Positions 8,137 to 15,250 of a DNA stretch of 18,101 nucleotides are shown piece by piece (the stretch's first letter is position 1; each line of letters opens with the position of its first letter). The stretch spans positions 1 through 18,101 of the forward strand of contig DFBM01000118.1 in assembly GCA_002366645.1 (NCBI GenBank), given 5' to 3'. Source of the stretch: Rhodobacterales bacterium UBA3080 (GTDB taxonomy: Bacteria > Pseudomonadota > Alphaproteobacteria > Rhodobacterales > Rhodobacteraceae). Position numbers and translations under genes: made by a program. The notes beneath the pieces are model-generated. The model saw only the letters and a list, made by a program, of their open reading frames with translations, was not told the DNA's origin and did not search any database.

Positions 8137-8166
8137 TTGACAGATAAATATTCTTATGCCTTTCTT
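8137..8166 (+). promoter_or_regulatory. Candidate promoter of the aglA-malEFG operon
   Basis: A perfect TTGACA at 8137-8142 is correctly oriented upstream of the alpha-glucosidase start. No good -10 is visible at 16-18 nt; the best is TTTCTT at 8161-8166. If this -35 is used, transcription would start near the operator at 8168-8177. Confidence 0.4.
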
Positions 8167-8167
8167 G

Positions 8168-8177
8168 AAAGCGCTTT
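8168..8177. promoter_or_regulatory. LacI-family operator O2 in the aglA leader
   Basis: AAAGCGCTTT is a 10-bp perfect palindrome repeating the core of the operator at 8059-8070, with centres 108 bp apart. It lies about 20 nt before the alpha-glucosidase ATG (8197), near the expected transcript start. Repression of the plus-strand operon and looping with the left operator are inferred. Confidence 0.75.
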
Positions 8178-8196
8178 AATTTCTAGGATTGCACAA

Positions 8197-9861
8197 ATGC
8201 AAACAACTGCTCTGCAGGACACAGCGGATACCGACTTGAATGCCGATTGGTGGCGCGGTGCCGTGATTTACCAGATTTACCCACGGTCCTTTCAGGATAG
8301 CGATGGTGACGGCATTGGTGACCTACCGGGTGTGACACGCCGCCTGCAGTACATCGCCTCACTTGGTGTGGACGCTATCTGGCTGTCGCCTTTTTTCACA
8401 TCGCCAATGGACGATATGGGCTACGATGTTTCCGATTACTGCGACGTCGACCCGATGTTCGGAACGCTCAAGGATTTCGACGACATGCTGGCCGAAGCCC
8501 ATCGCTTGGGTTTGAAAGTGATGATCGATCAGGTGCTTTCGCACTGTTCCGATCAGCATGAATGGTTCAAGGAAAGCCGCGTCAGCCGTGACAACGCGAA
8601 GGCCGATTGGTTCGTCTGGGCAGACCCGAATCCCGACGGCACGCCTCCCAACAATTGGCTGTCGGTTTTCGGCGGTCCTGCTTGGGAATGGGACGGCACG
8701 CGCAAACAGTTTTATCTGCACAACTTCCTCGCCAGCCAGCCTGACCTGAATTTCCATAACGTGGATGTCCAAGACGCGCTGTTGGAAACCGTCCGTTTCT
8801 GGCTGGATCGTGGCGTTGATGGCTTTCGTCTGGATACGGTGAACTTCTACTTCCACGACGATCAGTTGCGTTCCAATCCGCCGGTTTCACGCGACAACGA
8901 CGCGGGCGGCATCGGGGCCGATGCGCCGGACATGAACCCTTACGGCATGCAGGAGCACCTCTACTCCAAGTCGCGCCCGGAAAATATTGGCTTCCTCAAG
9001 AAGTTCCGCGCCTTGTTGGACGAATATGACAACCGCACCTCCGTTGGCGAGGTCGGCGACGGTTCGCGTTCGCTTCAGATCGTGGCGGACTACACCGAAG
9101 GCGATGACCTATTACACATGTGTTACACATTCGACATGCTCGGGCCGGACTTCTCCGTCGCGCATTTCCGTGGTGCTGTCGAGCGGTTCGAGGCCGCCGT
9201 CAAAGACGGTTGGGTATGCTGGGCATTCTCGAACCATGACGTAAATCGTCACCTGACCCGCTGGCTGCAAGAGGGGGATGACCCCGACCATCTGGCGAAG
9301 TTCTCGGTGGCATTGCTTACGTCGCTTCGCGGCTCGCTTTGCATCTACCAAGGCGAAGAACTTGCCCTACAAGAAGCAGATGTAGCCTTCGAAGACCTAA
9401 CCGACCCCTACGGAATTCGCTTCTGGCCAGCTTATAAGGGTCGTGACGGGTGTCGCACCCCGATGGTTTGGGAAGGCGGCGCCGACAATGGCGGATTCAC
9501 AACCGGCAAGCCGTGGCTGCCTGTGTCCGACGCCCATAAAGCCGCGTCCGTTGACACGCAGGGCGAGGGTTCGGCCCTTTCCGCCTACCGCCAAATACTG
9601 AAATTCCGCGCGGCCCATCAAGCCATGCAGACCGGAGATATCACTTTCCTGCAAGCCGCCGGCGAAGTGATGGCGTTCAAGCGCGAAGACCAGAACGAGA
9701 AATTGTTGTTTGTCTTCAACCTTGAACGCAGCCCAACAACATGGACGCTTCCCGAAGGAATGCCTGTGACCACAAACCTGATCCCCGGCTTCACGGCCTC
9801 GGCGGCGGGCACGACGATCAATTTGAACGGACTGGATGCATTCTGCGCCCGGTTAAATTAG
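8197..9861 (+). CDS. aglA: Cytoplasmic GH13 alpha-glucosidase
   Basis: This 554-residue glycoside hydrolase family 13 enzyme should release glucose from the non-reducing end of imported alpha-glucosides such as maltose or sucrose-type sugars. The conserved regions are all visible: a calcium-loop-like DSDGDGIGDL (34-43), region I DQVLSH (111-116), region V QPDLNFHN (181-188), region II GFRLDTVNF with nucleophile D213, region III SVGEVGD with acid/base E285, and region IV FSNHDVNR with D348. There is no signal peptide, so hydrolysis should be in the cytoplasm after uptake. The start is ATG 8197, with AGGA at 8185-8188. A TTG at 8137 is in frame but would put the -35 box and an operator inside the coding region. 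It heads the operon with malE 21 nt downstream. Oligo-1,6-glucosidase activity cannot be excluded. Confidence 0.93.
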   Translation: MQTTALQDTADTDLNADWWRGAVIYQIYPRSFQDSDGDGIGDLPGVTRRLQYIASLGVDAIWLSPFFTSPMDDMGYDVSDYCDVDPMFGTLKDFDDMLAEAHRLGLKVMIDQVLSHCSDQHEWFKESRVSRDNAKADWFVWADPNPDGTPPNNWLSVFGGPAWEWDGTRKQFYLHNFLASQPDLNFHNVDVQDALLETVRFWLDRGVDGFRLDTVNFYFHDDQLRSNPPVSRDNDAGGIGADAPDMNPYGMQEHLYSKSRPENIGFLKKFRALLDEYDNRTSVGEVGDGSRSLQIVADYTEGDDLLHMCYTFDMLGPDFSVAHFRGAVERFEAAVKDGWVCWAFSNHDVNRHLTRWLQEGDDPDHLAKFSVALLTSLRGSLCIYQGEELALQEADVAFEDLTDPYGIRFWPAYKGRDGCRTPMVWEGGADNGGFTTGKPWLPVSDAHKAASVDTQGEGSALSAYRQILKFRAAHQAMQTGDITFLQAAGEVMAFKREDQNEKLLFVFNLERSPTTWTLPEGMPVTTNLIPGFTASAAGTTINLNGLDAFCARLN

Positions 9862-9882
9862 ACCGAACATTGGGAGGATATA

Positions 9883-11055
9883 ATGTTCAAAAAACTAACC
9901 ACGGCAGCAGTTCTTGCGTCTGCCACTCTGCTTTCCAGCCCGGCAATGGCGCTCGAAGACGGCAAACTACTTATCTGGATCAATGGTGACAAAGGCTACA
10001 CCGGCCTTCAAGCTGTTGGCGATTTATTCGCAGCCGAACTAGGCGTGGAAGTGGTTGTCGAACATCCAGAAAACGTAACGGACAAGTTCCAGCAAGCAGC
10101 TGCGAACGGCCAAGGCCCCGACATCTTCATCTGGGCGCATGATCGCTTCGGCGAGTGGGCTGCTGGTGGTCTTATTACGCCTGTTGAGCCATCCGACGCT
10201 GTTAAAGCCAACACATTCGACTTCACATGGGACGCAATGCAGTTTGGCGGCAACACCTGGGGTTATCCGATCTCCGTTGAAGCTGTTGGTCTGATCTACA
10301 ACAAAGATCTAGTACCGACACCTCCCGCGACAATGGAAGAAATTCCAGGTATGGATATCGAAGGCGTAACAGCCAACATGATGTGGGATTACAACAACAC
10401 ATACTTCACAATGCCATTGCTAATGGCTGGCGGCGGTTATGCGTTCCAAAAGGTTGACGGTTCCTACAATGGTGCCGACACAGGTGTTAACAACGCAGGC
10501 TCCAAAGCCGGTGTTCAGGTCATCAAAAACATGATCGACAGCGGTGCAATGCCTGCTGGTGTTGACTACGGTGTTATGGATGCGGCGCTTAACAAGGGCG
10601 AAACAGCCATGGTCATCAACGGCCCTTGGGCTTGGTCGAACCTCGAAGCGTCCGGCATCAACTTCGGTGTGGCTCCGGTTCCATCAGTAGGTGGCAACCC
10701 GTCCAAATCCTTCGTTGGTGTTCTGGGTGCGGTTGTTAACGCTTCCTCGCCAAACAAGGACTTGGCTGTCGAGTTCATCGAGAACTACATGCTGACCGAT
10801 GACGGCCTCAAAGCCATCAACGATGACACAGCGCTAGGTGCGGTTGCCTCCGTATCCTTCGCCGAAACGCTCGCTGGTAATGCCAACATCGCGGCAACAC
10901 TTGCAAACGCGCAGAACGGTGTTCCAATGCCTTCCAACCCTGAAATGGGGAAATTCTGGGGCGCAATGGGTCCGGCACTTACTGCTGTGACTACTGGTCA
11001 GTCTTCTGTTGAAGAAGCGCTCGACGATGCAGCCGCACGCATTCTTGCTGAATAA
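9883..11055 (+). CDS. malE: Periplasmic maltose-binding protein
   Basis: This is the solute-binding subunit of the importer: a 390-residue precursor with an N-terminal signal peptide (KK, hydrophobic core, AMA at 21-23, probable cleavage before L24). The mature protein is close to E. coli MalE in length and sequence. Ligand residues known from E. coli MalE have equivalents here: D36 and K37 (WINGDKG), W84 and D87 (WAHDRF), E133 (SVEAVGLIYNK), Y174, W249 (INGPWAWSN) and W359. Two differ: the E153 position reads Asn and the R344 position Gly, so ligand range or affinity may not be the same. GGAGG (9873-9877) gives a strong ribosome site 5 nt before the ATG. The gene is rich in GGT/GTT/GCT-type codons, as expected for an abundant protein. 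A stem-loop follows it. Confidence 0.96.
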   Translation: MFKKLTTAAVLASATLLSSPAMALEDGKLLIWINGDKGYTGLQAVGDLFAAELGVEVVVEHPENVTDKFQQAAANGQGPDIFIWAHDRFGEWAAGGLITPVEPSDAVKANTFDFTWDAMQFGGNTWGYPISVEAVGLIYNKDLVPTPPATMEEIPGMDIEGVTANMMWDYNNTYFTMPLLMAGGGYAFQKVDGSYNGADTGVNNAGSKAGVQVIKNMIDSGAMPAGVDYGVMDAALNKGETAMVINGPWAWSNLEASGINFGVAPVPSVGGNPSKSFVGVLGAVVNASSPNKDLAVEFIENYMLTDDGLKAINDDTALGAVASVSFAETLAGNANIAATLANAQNGVPMPSNPEMGKFWGAMGPALTAVTTGQSSVEEALDDAAARILAE

Positions 11056-11081
11056 GTACTAAGCTAGGGGTTATCCCCGAC

Positions 11082-11114
11082 GTTCGGAGCGCCTTGGGCC
11101 GAGACGCTCCGAAC
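11082..11114 (+). terminator. Stem-loop between malE and malF
   Basis: GTTCGGAGCG (11082-11091) pairs perfectly with CGCTCCGAAC (11105-11114): a 10-bp stem with a 13-nt loop, followed by ACTTTTACC. The short T-run makes it at most a leaky terminator. It sits 27 nt after the malE stop and 21 nt before the malF start. It could lower malF/malG expression relative to malE or protect the malE mRNA 3' end. Confidence 0.7.
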
Positions 11115-11135
11115 ACTTTTACCAAGGAACCACCC

Positions 11136-12674
11136 ATGTCTGACGCAGCGCCAATATTAAGCACATTGAACTGGCGTGGCATCGCCGGGAGAGCCCTTAC
11201 CGCGCTGGTCGGCTTGGGGTTTTTGTATCTGGTCTGGGGTCTTTACCTATTGGGCGAGCCTCTATTCGCTGTTATCGCCTTCGCCGTCGGTGCCCTCGGA
11301 GTATCGTTCTTCTGGTCCGCTAAGTTTTATAAGTTACGTTTCGTCTATCCCGGCATCGCCGCCGTCTTTCTCTTTATCCTGCTGCCGGTGTTTTATACTT
11401 CGGCCATCGGCTTTACCAATTTCGGCGCTCGCAATCTTCTGTCGCTAGAGCGCGTTCAGGCTTACCACTTGTCCCTCACGGAAACCGACGCCGGATCCAA
11501 ACGCCCCTTCGGCCTGGTTATCGAGGGCGAAGCCTTCCGCATTTACCTACCAGAAAGCGGCGACAAACCAGCGCTTCTAACGGATGCAATCGCCGGAACA
11601 GCCACAACCGCCGAGCCGCACAGCGGCGAGGCCCCCGAGACACTCCCCGTGAAAACCGCCATTCAAAACCGCGCAATGCTGTCTGAACTGACAATCACAA
11701 CGCCAGACGGTGATCTGACAATGGCCGGACTACGCGATTTTGCCGCCTCGCGACCAGCCTTCACTTTGGGTGACAACGGTGCACTCACTGCTACTGACGG
11801 CACTGTTATGGTACCCGACCACGACGTTGGACTATACGTCAACGAAGCTGGCGAGACCGTCGCCCCCGGCTGGCGTGTCGGCGTTGGCTTTGACAATTTC
11901 ACCAAAGTCCTTACCGCCGAAGGCATCCGTGATCCGATTTTCAAGGTCTTCATATGGACGGTCGTCTTCGCGTTCAGCTCCATGGTCCTGACTTTCTCTT
12001 TCGGCCTCGGTCTCGCCGTCATCCTCGAATGGCGCCACATGGCGTTCAAAAACTTCTACCGCGTCATGCTGATCCTGCCCTATGCGGTCCCGAGCTTCAT
12101 TTCAATCCTCGTATTCCGCGGGCTGTTCAATCAGAATTTCGGCGAAATCAACCTGATCCTCTCAACCCTGTTTGGCCTGTCGCCCGATTGGTTCACCAGT
12201 CCCGTGCTGGCAAAAGTTATGCTCCTAATCGTCAACACATGGCTCGGATATCCTTACATGATGCTGCTGGCGGCGGGCTTCCTGCAAGCCGTTCCGCGAG
12301 ACCTCTACAAGGCAGCAGCGCTCGAAGGTTCAGGTGGATTGCGTAACTTCTTCTCGATTACACTACCGCAGATTTTGCCGCCCTTCGTGCCGCTACTGAT
12401 CGCGAACTTCGCGTTCAACTTCAACAACGTCGTCCTGATCCTTCTATTGACCCGCGGCGGGCCGGATATGCCGGGCACTCTGGTCACCGTGGGATCGACC
12501 GACCTGCTCGGCTCCTTCACGTTCCGACTGGCTTTTCAGAATTCGGGACAGGACTTCGGTATGGCCGGCGCAATCTCGACGCTGATCTTTATCGTGACCG
12601 GACTGATCGCCTATTTGAACTTCAAAGCAATGCAAAATTACGCCAACAAGAAAGGGAGCGGGCACAATGGTTGA
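11136..12674 (+). CDS. malF: Maltose ABC transporter permease MalF
   Basis: This inner-membrane permease subunit pairs with MalG; it is 512 residues, against 514 in E. coli. Two membrane segments at about 20-60 and one at 69-93 are followed by a large periplasmic P2-type loop (about 95-265) and then further helices from about 270 on. The P2 loop is the hallmark of E. coli-type MalF and is absent from the shorter AglF-type permeases. YRVMLILPYAVPSFISILVF (308-327) and the EAA cytoplasmic loop AAALEGSGG...ITLP (393-411), which contacts MalK, are clear. The start is ATG 11136, with AAGGA 7 nt upstream; an in-frame ATG-less extension to 11094 would overlap the stem-loop. The P2 loop is less conserved than the rest. 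The last 8 nt overlap malG. Confidence 0.96.
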   Translation: MSDAAPILSTLNWRGIAGRALTALVGLGFLYLVWGLYLLGEPLFAVIAFAVGALGVSFFWSAKFYKLRFVYPGIAAVFLFILLPVFYTSAIGFTNFGARNLLSLERVQAYHLSLTETDAGSKRPFGLVIEGEAFRIYLPESGDKPALLTDAIAGTATTAEPHSGEAPETLPVKTAIQNRAMLSELTITTPDGDLTMAGLRDFAASRPAFTLGDNGALTATDGTVMVPDHDVGLYVNEAGETVAPGWRVGVGFDNFTKVLTAEGIRDPIFKVFIWTVVFAFSSMVLTFSFGLGLAVILEWRHMAFKNFYRVMLILPYAVPSFISILVFRGLFNQNFGEINLILSTLFGLSPDWFTSPVLAKVMLLIVNTWLGYPYMMLLAAGFLQAVPRDLYKAAALEGSGGLRNFFSITLPQILPPFVPLLIANFAFNFNNVVLILLLTRGGPDMPGTLVTVGSTDLLGSFTFRLAFQNSGQDFGMAGAISTLIFIVTGLIAYLNFKAMQNYANKKGSGHNG

Positions 12675-13554
12675 AGACAAAAAATCCCTGCTATGGAGAA
12701 AGCTTCTCGCTCACGGCTTCATGATCGGCTTTATCGTCGTAATTATGTTTCCATTCCTGATGGTGCTTTCGATTTCATTCCGCGAAGGTAACTTCTCGAC
12801 CGGTTCCCTCTTTCCCGAACACCCGACACTCGAGCATTGGCAACTCGCCCTCGGCATCCCTTACGAGCGCGCCAACGGTGTAATCGTGGAGCCGCCCTTC
12901 CCAGTCATGCTTTGGCTGTGGAACTCGATCAAAATCGGTCTGATCGCCTCTGCCGGTATCCTGCTGCTATCCACCACTTCGGCCTACGCCTTTGCCCGCA
13001 TGAAGTTTCGTGGTCGTGGCGCCATGCTTGATACGCTGCTCATCATCCAGATGTTTCCGGCAGCCCTGACCGTTATCGCGATCTACGCAATTTTCGACGC
13101 CCTCGGGCAGGTTGTGCCATTCCTCGCAATCGACAATCACCCAGCATTGATCCTGACCTACTTGTCCGCGATCACGCTGCACATCTGGACGATCAAAGGC
13201 TACTTCGAATCCATTGACCCGGCCATCGACAAAGCCGCCCAGATCGACGGAGCAACCCCGTGGCAAGCCTTCCGTTACATCTTCTTGCCTATCTCGCTGC
13301 CGATCCTCGCGATCATCTTCGTGCTGGCTTTCATCTTTCTGGTCAACGAATATCCGGTTGCCTCGGTCCTGCTACGCCAGACCGACAAAATGACCCTCGC
13401 CGTGGGCGCACGCCAATACCTGTACGAGCAAAAATACCTGTGGGGAGATTTCGCCGCCGCAGCGATCCTGTCAGGCCTGCCAATTACGGTCCTATTCCTC
13501 GCAAGCCAGAAATTCCTGATTTCAGGCCTCTCGGATGGCGGCGTCAAAGGCTAA
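12667..13554 (+). CDS. malG: Maltose ABC transporter permease MalG
   Basis: This is the second inner-membrane permease subunit; it is 295 residues, against 296 in E. coli, with about six predicted membrane helices. Landmarks are FPFLMVLSISFREGNFSTGS (28-47), PPFPVMLWLWNSIK (76-89), the EAA loop DKAAQIDGATPWQAFRYIFLP region (188-208) that docks on MalK, LWGDFAAAA, and a C-terminal GGVKG like that of E. coli MalG, whose tail reaches into the MalK dimer. The ATG overlaps the malF stop by 8 nt and AAGGGAG (12652-12658) lies 8 nt upstream, so translation is probably coupled. It is the last gene of aglA-malE-malF-malG and is followed by a hairpin. Confidence 0.97.
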   Translation: MVEDKKSLLWRKLLAHGFMIGFIVVIMFPFLMVLSISFREGNFSTGSLFPEHPTLEHWQLALGIPYERANGVIVEPPFPVMLWLWNSIKIGLIASAGILLLSTTSAYAFARMKFRGRGAMLDTLLIIQMFPAALTVIAIYAIFDALGQVVPFLAIDNHPALILTYLSAITLHIWTIKGYFESIDPAIDKAAQIDGATPWQAFRYIFLPISLPILAIIFVLAFIFLVNEYPVASVLLRQTDKMTLAVGARQYLYEQKYLWGDFAAAAILSGLPITVLFLASQKFLISGLSDGGVKG

Positions 13555-13559
13555 CGGTT

Positions 13560-13587
13560 CGGGTCGGTTGCAAACGCGATCGACCCG
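13560..13587 (+). terminator. Hairpin after malG
   Basis: CGGGTCGGTTGC and GCGATCGACCCG form a 12-bp stem (two G-T pairs) with a 4-nt AAAC loop, beginning 6 nt after the malG stop. The 3' side reads CGCTTATCGTTTC, with a poor T-run, so termination efficiency is uncertain. The stem could also work from the minus strand, ending transcripts of the convergent tRNA gene. Confidence 0.6.
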
Positions 13588-13636
13588 CGCTTATCGTTTC
13601 AGATAGCCAAGCAATTCAAACTGATAAGAAGGTTAA

Positions 13637-13713
13637 TGGTGCACCCGGCACGATTCGAACGTGCGACCCCCTGATTCGTAGTCAGGTACTCTATCCAGCT
13701 GAGCTACGGGTGC
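13637..13713 (-). tRNA. tRNA-Arg (anticodon ACG)
   Basis: Read on the minus strand this is a 77-nt tRNA with encoded CCA. The acceptor stem is GCACCCG/CGGGTGC with discriminator A, the D-stem GCTC/GAGT, the anticodon stem CCTGA/TCAGG with loop CTACGAA (anticodon ACG), the variable loop GGGTC, and the T-arm GCACG-TTCGAAT-CGTGC. A34 is normally converted to inosine by TadA so that CGU, CGC and CGA codons are read. It lies in the gap between malG and the sensor kinase gene; the flanks show no clear integrase or att duplication. Confidence 0.97.
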
Positions 13714-13722
13714 GTGAGGGGC

Positions 13723-13751
13723 GGTTTAGCCTCGCCAGCCGCTCATTGCAA
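13723..13751 (-). promoter_or_regulatory. Candidate promoter of tRNA-Arg
   Basis: On the minus strand TTGCAA (13751-13746), a 17-nt spacer and TAAACC (13728-13723) stand 9 nt before the tRNA 5' end. That would give a leader of only a few nucleotides. Both boxes are weak, and co-transcription with the upstream kinase gene is possible. Confidence 0.3.
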
Positions 13752-13777
13752 TAGCGAAAAAGCGAAATTTTAGGCAA

Positions 13778-15166
13778 TTATTTTTTGCTGTCCGGCAAAT
13801 AAATCCGGAACGAAGTTCCTGCCTCTGATGTCTCGATTAATTCCAGAACGCCACCATGCCCGCGGACCAGCTCCGCCGCAATTGCCAAGCCAAGACCGGT
13901 GCCGCCCCGACGCGCCCCGCCTTGGAACGGCTTGAACAAAAACTCGCGCGCTTTTTCAGGCAAACCGGGTCCGGAGTCGCGTACAATTATGTCAACGCCT
14001 TCGTCCAGCTGGGTGGCTGAAACGCTAACCACCCCCAGCTTGCCTGTTCCCTCGATCGCTTGACGCGCGTTGCGTATCAGATTGGTTAACACCCTGAACA
14101 TCTGTTCAGGGTCCGCCGCCACTTTGGTGTCATGTGAAACGGTCGAAATCAGCTGCACCTTTTCGCCGGTATCGCGCAGCAAATCGTTTTCGATAACGTC
14201 ATCCACAATCGCCTTCAGATTTACTTCCTTGATTTCCGGCTCCGGCTCGTCGGCCTTACCAAAAGTCAGCGTCTGCTCACACAGGTTAATCCCGCGAGAC
14301 AGGGAAACCAGCAATTTCGGTGCCATCTTCTGAACCTTAGGATCGTCGCTAATTTCGAGCCGGTCAGCAAGTATCTGCGTCGTCGTCAAAATATTCCGCA
14401 AATCATGACTGACCTTCGAGACCGCACCGCCCAGCGACGCTAACCGTTCCTTTTGGCGCAAAGACGAAATTAACTGCATCTGCATATCGTGCAACGCGGT
14501 TTCCGCCTCGCGCAGTTCCGAAATTGCGGCGTTCGGCTCGATAACATTGCTAGCGTCTTCAGGGTCGTTCCGGAACTTCATCATCGACGAGATCACCCGT
14601 GTGATCGGCCGCGTAATCAACGCCTGCAACGCAAGGAACAGCAACAGGCCGGTAACCAGCGAAACAATCAGCGACAGGAAAAACACATTGCGGCTGTATT
14701 CCAGCATCGCAGTTTTTACCGGCGCTTCATTCAAAACGATCTCGATCTGGATGCCCGCATTTTTAACCGGTTGCCCAATAACCCGGATCACGTTCCCGGG
14801 CTCGCCGACAGCACAGGCTATCGCATCTCTTATCGGTCCAAAAAAACCGGGGTCGCGCAGGTCAAATGTCTGGCTTATCGGCTTGGTGATCGGCATCGCC
14901 AGCACCAGTTCCCGCACCTCGTCACGCCGCAGAACGATGTTCAGGACTTCGGCGTTTTTGAGCAACTCGTTAGCCAGTTCCGGCGCAACCATATCATCCG
15001 GCGTCGCAAGCAGAGCCAAAGACGCAAGTTGCGCCAGTTCTAGGCGTTCCTGCAAATACCCCAGCCGGAAATTCGAAACCGAGGGCACAAACAGCAAAAC
15101 CTCGGCAATCATCACGAAGATGAAGCTTAAAAGTAGGAACCGACCTGAAAGAGTTTTGAAAAACAT
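13778..15166 (-). CDS. Membrane sensor histidine kinase, orphan
   Basis: This 462-residue two-component sensor kinase has TM1 at about 8-28, a periplasmic sensing region (about 30-158), TM2 at about 160-182 and a HAMP-like linker (about 183-235). The HisKA domain has phosphoacceptor H254 in SKVSHDLRNIL. The HATPase domain has N-box N363/N366 (LTNLIRNARQA), G1 box DSGPGLP (397-403) and G2 box GGTGLGLA (421-428). It should autophosphorylate on H254 and pass phosphate to a response regulator, but none is encoded beside it. The start ATG 15166 places TM1 at the N-terminus, as usual. A TTG at 15226 would add 20 residues without a ribosome site. The SD before 15166 is weak. It lies 84 nt downstream of the oxidoreductase gene, possibly in the same transcript. 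The signal sensed is unknown. Confidence 0.92.
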   Translation of the reverse strand: MFFKTLSGRFLLLSFIFVMIAEVLLFVPSVSNFRLGYLQERLELAQLASLALLATPDDMVAPELANELLKNAEVLNIVLRRDEVRELVLAMPITKPISQTFDLRDPGFFGPIRDAIACAVGEPGNVIRVIGQPVKNAGIQIEIVLNEAPVKTAMLEYSRNVFFLSLIVSLVTGLLLFLALQALITRPITRVISSMMKFRNDPEDASNVIEPNAAISELREAETALHDMQMQLISSLRQKERLASLGGAVSKVSHDLRNILTTTQILADRLEISDDPKVQKMAPKLLVSLSRGINLCEQTLTFGKADEPEPEIKEVNLKAIVDDVIENDLLRDTGEKVQLISTVSHDTKVAADPEQMFRVLTNLIRNARQAIEGTGKLGVVSVSATQLDEGVDIIVRDSGPGLPEKAREFLFKPFQGGARRGGTGLGLAIAAELVRGHGGVLELIETSEAGTSFRIYLPDSKK

Positions 15167-15250
15167 TATGGTCCGTGCGTTTGCTAAAGTAGCGGCGACT
15201 CTATGCCCAAGAATCCCCGCCGACAAGTTTTGAGGCGACAGGCGCCGCGA

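Noticed and set aside
8137..8196. In-frame upstream TTG extension of the alpha-glucosidase (20 extra residues)
   Set aside because: It would place the TTGACA box and an operator palindrome inside the coding sequence and has no ribosome site. The ATG at 8197 has AGGA in place and gives the normal family start.
13260..13754. Open frame of 164 codons overlapping malG and the tRNA on the plus strand
   Set aside because: It is a shadow of malG in another frame that continues through the tRNA antisense. It shows no family resemblance.
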